Positions 5,367 through 8,403 of a stretch of 8,403 bases of DNA are shown one piece after another (within the stretch, counting starts at the first letter, position 1; every line of letters begins with the position of its first letter). Source of the stretch: Thermoplasmata archaeon (lineage in GTDB: Archaea > Thermoplasmatota > Thermoplasmata > Lutacidiplasmatales > UBA184); NCBI GenBank assembly GCA_013044425.1, contig JABEUK010000033.1:1-8403 (forward strand). Reading direction: 5' to 3'. Both the position numbers and the translations under genes were made by a program. Under the pieces are notes generated by a model that had not been told where the DNA came from, did no database searches, and saw only the letters and a list, made by a program, of their open reading frames with translations.

Positions 5367-5633
5367 ATGGCGACCTACGAAATCACCCACAGATGGAAGG
5401 ATGTAGACACGAAGACCGTGATCGCGCAAGTGCAAGGAGCGATCGCCTCCGCGAAGAACGGCCAGGTCCCGGCAGGGTTCCGGCCGATCTCGATCGTGGG
5501 CGTTCCGAACGCCACCGAAGCCCACTGCCTCTGGGAGGCCCCGAGCGCTGAAGGTCTCGAGGGATTGTACCAGAGCCTCGGGCTCCCGACCCAACGGACC
5601 ATTCGCGAGGTGACGCCGTTCTTCACACGGTAG
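5367..5633 (+). CDS. Small alpha/beta protein, DUF3303/DUF4242-like (tentative)
   Basis: The 88-residue protein looks like a compact ferredoxin-like alpha/beta domain: a strand at 3-9 (TYEITHRW), a helix at ~14-30, a strand at ~40-47, HCLWEAPS (53-60) as another strand, a helix at ~61-71 and a final REVTPFF strand. The pattern 'strand with Cys/Trp-Glu-Ala-Pro, helix, GLP, I-x-E-V' recalls small dimeric alpha-beta-barrel families such as DUF3303 and DUF4242, but I cannot make a firm match. It has one Cys (Cys54), no signal peptide and no membrane segment. It diverges from the HTH_10 regulator with an 79-bp gap, so it is a candidate target of that regulator. There is no clear TATA box at the leaderless distance and no Shine-Dalgarno site. 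Function is unknown. Confidence 0.72.
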   Translation: MATYEITHRWKDVDTKTVIAQVQGAIASAKNGQVPAGFRPISIVGVPNATEAHCLWEAPSAEGLEGLYQSLGLPTQRTIREVTPFFTR

Positions 5634-5713
5634 ACGGTCCTTCCGTCCGCCCACAACCGTTTCCAGCCCCCTTTTCCCTAAGCCCGCGCGCGCGAACAGT
5701 ATCGGGAAGTAGC

Positions 5714-6379
5714 ATGTTCGGTCTCGAAGTAGCACAGGGCCTCGCCTTCACGGCCCTCCTCGTCCTCGCGGCGGCCGTTGCGCTCGCGCGCCCCCGTCTC
5801 TCCCCACACCGGCCGAGGGAGTCGGTAGCGACCGAAGGAGGCGTCCCCGGGTGGACCGAGATCGCATGGCTCGCAGCCGTTTCGGTCCTGCTGGTCTACA
5901 CGCTCCTGGTCCTGCTGGTCCCCCACGCGAGCTACCTCGGCCCGTGGACGATCGGGTTCCCCGGGGACGAGATCGTTCAGGCCGTCGGATTCACGCTGTG
6001 GGTCGGAGGTGCGCTGCTGGCCGGCTGGGCGCTCCGCGCCCTCGGTCGGTACACGACCGTGAAGATCCAGATCACCGAGACCCAGCCGATCGTCCGGAGC
6101 GGTCCGTACCGTTGGATCCGACACCCGATGTATTCGGCGATCCTCGTCCTGTCGATCGGAACCACCCTCCTCTTTCTCAGCCCGATCGTCGCGATCGATG
6201 CGATCGTGCTCTTCGCGCTCGCGGAGTACCGCGCGACCATGGAAGAGCGGATGTTCACCCACTCCCCGCGCCTGGGGGTCGAGTATGAGCGGCTCGTGGC
6301 GGAAACCGGTCGCTTCTTCCCCGGGCGACCTCGCGGAGGGTCGCGGGCCCACGGCACCCCGGTGCGGAAGGGCCGCTGA
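5714..6379 (+). CDS. Membrane protein of the isoprenylcysteine carboxylmethyltransferase (ICMT/PEMT) family
   Basis: The 221-residue protein has a signature C-terminal half: LGRYTTVKIQI (110-120), then VRSGPYRWIRHPMYSAIL (127-144) with the GPYR-x2-RHPxY motif (Gly130, Arg136, His137, Pro138, Tyr140) that contributes to SAM binding. A membrane hairpin (~141-170) and an acidic helix with EERMFTHSPRLGVEYERL and a terminal RFFPGRP follow, all as in ICMT-like methyltransferases. Membrane segments are likely at ~5-26, ~48-70, ~88-110 and ~141-170. Such prokaryotic proteins usually lack a known prenyl-protein substrate; lipid or small-molecule methylation is equally possible. The last ~17 residues are basic and polar. 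The ATG at 5714 has only a weak GGAAG nearby; a TAA-containing AT patch near 5680 is slightly further than the usual leaderless distance. A hairpin with a pyrimidine tract follows the gene at 6468-6500. Confidence 0.88.
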   Translation: MFGLEVAQGLAFTALLVLAAAVALARPRLSPHRPRESVATEGGVPGWTEIAWLAAVSVLLVYTLLVLLVPHASYLGPWTIGFPGDEIVQAVGFTLWVGGALLAGWALRALGRYTTVKIQITETQPIVRSGPYRWIRHPMYSAILVLSIGTTLLFLSPIVAIDAIVLFALAEYRATMEERMFTHSPRLGVEYERLVAETGRFFPGRPRGGSRAHGTPVRKGR

Positions 6380-6467
6380 TGGTCGCACGCGCCGCCTCGT
6401 TGCCGCCTGAGGGTGCGAGAAGCGCACTCCGTGCTCGAGCCCAACCGCCTCCTATCGGCTGCACAGA

Positions 6468-6500
6468 GGGTCAAGTGGCGTTGACCCCACCCCCTTCTAC
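6468..6500 (+). terminator. Candidate terminator after the ICMT-family gene
   Basis: GGGTCAA (6468-6474) and TTGACCC (6481-6487) form a perfect 7-bp stem with a 6-nt loop, followed by a pyrimidine-rich run to about 6500. It sits ~90 bp after the ICMT stop and just before the OsmC promoter. It could also be a palindromic operator for the OsmC gene. Confidence 0.4.
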
Positions 6501-6529
6501 TCTAGAACTGTGTTCCTAGGACGGTGCGG

Positions 6530-7045
6530 ATGGAAGCGCACGGGGTCTGGGAGGGCGGCTTCAGGACCCGGCTGGACGACGGGCGCGCCCACACGGTGAC
6601 CGTCGACCTACCCGTCGAGGAAGATGGGACGGATGCCGGCACCTCCTCCCTCGAGCTGATGGTGCTCTCCCTCGCCGGATGCATCACGACGATCTTCGGG
6701 CTCGTAGCCCGGAGGCGGAAGCTGAAGTTCGTCGACCTGCGAGTTGCGCTGAGGGCCGAGCGACCGAAGGGAGCGCCGACCATCGAGCGGGTCGTAGGTA
6801 CCCTCGAAGTTCGGACCGAAGCGGCGCGCGAGGAGGTGGAGACGGCACTTGGGGTGACGCTGCGGATCTGCCCCGTGGGTGTCCTCTTCGAGCACGCGCA
6901 CGTTCCCGTCCAAGTGCTCGCTCGAGTGCTCGCACCTTTGCCCGGGAATCTGGTTCGCGCGGCTACTGCTCCGACGGTCCTCGTTGCGGGTGAACCGATA
7001 AGCGCCCAGCCGGCCCTCCCGCCGGGAGCTCATCCGCGCGGGTGA
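6530..7045 (+). CDS. OsmC-family peroxide/thiol protein
   Basis: The 171-residue protein shows the OsmC/Ohr fold order: N-terminal strands (GVWEGGFRTRL, HTVTVDLPV), a Gly-rich loop TDAGTSSLELMVLSLAGC with the first conserved Cys51 at the start of the long helix, beta strands around 66-76 and 86-96, and LRICPVGVLF with the second conserved Cys114, followed by the HVPVQV strand. The two cysteines are those that form the redox-active thiol pair of OsmC-type hydroperoxide reductases, so reduction of organic or inorganic peroxides is the likely activity, though many OsmC relatives are uncharacterised. A ~45-residue tail (127-171) extends beyond the usual end. I chose the ATG at 6530; a GTG at 6524 is two codons upstream. 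An AT-containing TCTAGA centred ~26 nt before the ATG may be the TATA element. It is followed 28 bp later by the DUF302 gene. Confidence 0.9.
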   Translation: MEAHGVWEGGFRTRLDDGRAHTVTVDLPVEEDGTDAGTSSLELMVLSLAGCITTIFGLVARRRKLKFVDLRVALRAERPKGAPTIERVVGTLEVRTEAAREEVETALGVTLRICPVGVLFEHAHVPVQVLARVLAPLPGNLVRAATAPTVLVAGEPISAQPALPPGAHPRG

Positions 7046-7073
7046 GACCTAAGGGAGGGAGCGAGGGATCATC

Positions 7074-7472
7074 ATGGAGAGCCCGACGTACGACCGAATC
7101 TCCAGGCAAGGAGTGGAGGAGACCGTCACCCGCCTCGGAGCCGAGCTGAAGCGACGCGGGTTCGGCGTCCTTTCCACCATCCGCATCCACGATATCCTCC
7201 TGGAGAAGACCGAGACCGTGGTCGAGCCGATCGTTCTGCTCGATGTCTGTTCCCCACGACATGCCCTCGCCGCGCTCGGCGTGAGCCGGGACGTGGCGAT
7301 CCTTCTCCCGTGCAAACTGGAAGTCTCCTCGGAAGAGGGCCGGACTCGGATCACCCTTCAACGACCGACTCGTCTGATCGGGGCGTTCCTGCCGGAGCCC
7401 AAGCTGGAGCGCATGGGGTCCGAGATCGAGCAGAGCCTGAAGGAAGCTGTGGATGCCTGCGCTGAAGCGTAG
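7074..7472 (+). CDS. DUF302 family protein
   Basis: The 132-residue protein matches the DUF302 pattern: a helix with ETVTRLGAELKRRGFGVLSTIRIHDIL (16-42), the LLDVCSPRHALAAL segment with Cys59, and VAILLPCKLEV with Cys80, ahead of the last strands. DUF302 has a TBP-like alpha/beta fold and no firmly established reaction; it recurs beside sulfur and redox genes, and the two cysteines here keep the usual positions. The C-terminal ~30 residues (KLERMGSEIEQSLKEAV) add an extra helix. It follows the OsmC gene by 28 bp with CCTAAG ~24 nt before the ATG, so it may be co-transcribed and also have its own start. Its 3' end overlaps the next frame by 20 bp. No signal peptide, so it is cytoplasmic. Confidence 0.88.
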   Translation: MESPTYDRISRQGVEETVTRLGAELKRRGFGVLSTIRIHDILLEKTETVVEPIVLLDVCSPRHALAALGVSRDVAILLPCKLEVSSEEGRTRITLQRPTRLIGAFLPEPKLERMGSEIEQSLKEAVDACAEA

Positions 7473-8136
7473 CCGCGATCGCCCGGCCGAGGCGGACGCC
7501 CGGCACCCCGAACCTCATCCGGTGTCTCACCGTCCTAGAGATCATCGGAAGATGCACGAGGAGGTCTGGACCCGGGAACGGGCGAGCGCCGTTCTGGAGA
7601 AGTCCGATCGCCTCCAGTCGGAGGATGCACGGGAGCTGTGGAACCGGGTCGGTCTCCGACCCGGCATGACGGTCGTCGACGTGGGCGCCGGCTCGGGATT
7701 CTACACGTTTCCGGCGAGCGAACGCGTCGGGCCGACCGGCCGGGTCTTCGCCGTCGATGTCTCCCACGAGCTGATCGACCTGATCCGGGAGCGGTCGGCC
7801 GAGCGACACCAATCCAACATCGAGGCGCTGGTCTCTCGACCGGATCAAGTGCCCCTTCCCTCCAATCTCGCGGATCGCGTTCTCCTGGCTAACGTCCTCC
7901 ACGGCGTGCCACCGGCGACCGTCGCGGAAGCGGTGCGGATCCTTCGTCCGGGAGGGCGCCTCGTGGACGTGGACTGGAAGAAGGAAGCTACCCCGGGAGG
8001 TCCGCCGGTGGAACATCGGCTCGCCGCGGCGGAGGCCCGACGGACGCTCGAGGGATATGGCCTGGAGACCGGCGCCGAGTGGGATCTAGGTCCGTACCAC
8101 TACGCCCTCATGCTCGAGAAGAAGCGACGCGCGTAG
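7453..8136 (+). CDS. Class I SAM-dependent methyltransferase
   Basis: In the 227-residue frame the Rossmann methyltransferase motifs are clear: motif I VVDVGAGSGF (74-83), an acidic motif II end AVDVS (100-104), the motif IV-like DRVLLANVLH (141-150) and the post-motif LRPGGRLVDVDW (164-175). The HEEVWTRERASAVLEKSDRL lead-in and GLRPGMTVVDVGAG resemble the ArsM/UbiE-like branch, but there is no Cys at all, which argues against arsenite methylation. The substrate is unknown. The ATG at 7453 overlaps the DUF302 gene by 20 bp; residues 1-25 are low in complexity, so a GTG at 7522 or the ATG at 7552 may be the true start, since homology begins near residue 30. Tight overlap with DUF302 and OsmC indicates one transcription unit. 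A 12-bp palindrome follows the stop. Confidence 0.88.
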   Translation: MPALKRSRDRPAEADARHPEPHPVSHRPRDHRKMHEEVWTRERASAVLEKSDRLQSEDARELWNRVGLRPGMTVVDVGAGSGFYTFPASERVGPTGRVFAVDVSHELIDLIRERSAERHQSNIEALVSRPDQVPLPSNLADRVLLANVLHGVPPATVAEAVRILRPGGRLVDVDWKKEATPGGPPVEHRLAAAEARRTLEGYGLETGAEWDLGPYHYALMLEKKRRA

Positions 8137-8155
8137 GATCGCGCCCGTCCGAGGC

Positions 8156-8167
8156 TCGGGGCCCCGA
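8156..8167. repeat. 12-bp perfect palindrome in a convergent gap
   Basis: TCGGGGCCCCGA equals its own reverse complement. It lies 19 bp after the methyltransferase stop in the 117-bp gap before the convergent membrane-protein gene. With flanking GCTCG (8154-8158) and CGAGC (8172-8176) it might fold at the transcript end, but the GC content makes short palindromes common. No other feature is seen in 8137-8253. Confidence 0.35.
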
Positions 8168-8253
8168 CTCTCGAGCATGGGAACTCGCGGCCGTTTCGGC
8201 CTCACGCAACGTATCCGGCTAAGTTTCGACTCTGCGGGCGATCGCTCGCAAGG

Positions 8254-8403
8254 TCAGGATGGACCCGAGCTTCGCTCGTTGGGTCCGCGCCGGAGGATCA
8301 CAACCAAGAGGATCAACCCCGCTAGGACGGTCAGGAACGAGCCGATCACCACGAGGAGCCAGCCTCCCGCGATCACCCACGTGATCGCCCCGAGGACCAG
8401 AAA
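8254..8403 (-). CDS. C-terminal end of a small membrane protein, cut by window edge
   Basis: From the right edge the minus strand reads 49 codons to a TGA at 8254-8256. The sequence is almost wholly hydrophobic with Gly spacing: FLVLGAITWVIAGGWLLVVIG is one likely membrane helix and SFLTVLAGLILLVVIL a second, then a basic, polar end RRGPNERSSGPS that would lie in the cytoplasm by the positive-inside rule. This is the pattern of a small two-helix or larger multi-span membrane protein; the family cannot be named from the fragment. The final codons overlap an imperfect hairpin (8261-8286). It converges on the methyltransferase gene. Confidence 0.62.
   Translation of the reverse strand, partial: FLVLGAITWVIAGGWLLVVIGSFLTVLAGLILLVVILRRGPNERSSGPS

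Noticed and set aside
5684..5696. Alternating CG run as a possible Z-DNA or regulatory element
   Set aside because: It is only about 12 bases long in a very GC-rich sequence; nothing else supports a role.
4715..5735. Long frames over the HTH_10 gene (plus strand and a second minus frame)
   Set aside because: Both are shadow translations; the HTH_10 domain in the chosen frame is decisive.
5884..5920. Repeated GTCCTGCTGGTC-like stretch
   Set aside because: It encodes a Leu/Val-rich membrane helix; repetition follows from codon choice.
5851..6474. Other frames over the ICMT-family gene
   Set aside because: They are Arg/Pro/Asp-rich shadows of a gene with clear membrane segments and family motif.
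7453..8136. Arsenite methyltransferase (ArsM) assignment
   Set aside because: The protein has no cysteine, whereas ArsM needs several to bind arsenite; the partial ArsR-like gene is over 7 kb away and its ligand is unseen.
1..8403. tRNA genes, rRNA, CRISPR arrays, insertion sequences
   Set aside because: I looked for T-loop-like motifs, regularly spaced repeats and transposase motifs and saw none; only the tyrosine recombinase relates to mobility.

Overview
The window is a compact, GC-rich stretch of chromosome that most likely comes from an archaeon. The strongest reason is a bacterio-opsin-activator type (HTH_10) regulator at 4535-5287, a family essentially confined to archaea. In addition, six or more genes carry a short AT-rich TATA-like element centred about 24-27 nt upstream of the start codon, as expected for leaderless archaeal transcripts. 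High GC together with this gene mix suggests a mesophilic or soil/sediment lineage such as a GC-rich Thermoplasmata. That placement is inference; no rRNA or ribosomal protein gene is present to settle it.

Layout. Positions 1-2739 are read on the minus strand: the N-terminal part of an ArsR-like regulator (cut by the left edge), a tyrosine recombinase, a peptide methionine-(R)-S-oxide reductase (MsrB) and an atypical SDR-family NAD(P)-binding protein. Positions 2740-2819 are a divergent promoter region. Then come two small unrecognised proteins that converge and share a CTAG tetranucleotide as both stop codons (2820-3185 and 3182-3439), and a 58-residue CDGSH iron-sulfur protein (3598-3774), with a perfect 13-bp inverted repeat between the divergent promoters of the last two. 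A minus-strand pair follows: the HTH_10 regulator (4535-5287) overlaps by ATGA a C39-like cysteine peptidase (3837-4538). From 5367 to 8136 everything is on the plus strand: a small ferredoxin-fold-like protein, an integral-membrane isoprenylcysteine methyltransferase family (ICMT) protein, an OsmC-family thiol protein, a DUF302 protein and a class I SAM methyltransferase. The last two overlap and form an apparent operon with OsmC. At the right edge is the C-terminal end of a small membrane protein on the minus strand.

How the genes fit together. Several products deal with sulfur or redox chemistry (MsrB, CDGSH protein, OsmC, DUF302), so the region reads as chromosomal stress and redox housekeeping more than a mobile island. 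The recombinase is the only mobility-type gene, and no attachment sites or terminal repeats were seen. The best candidate for an undescribed system is the translationally coupled HTH_10 regulator plus C39-like peptidase. The regulator has Cys/His clusters in its sensor half. The peptidase has a visible Cys-His-Asp set and a strongly basic N-terminal tail. No intergenic stretch exceeds about 200 bases.
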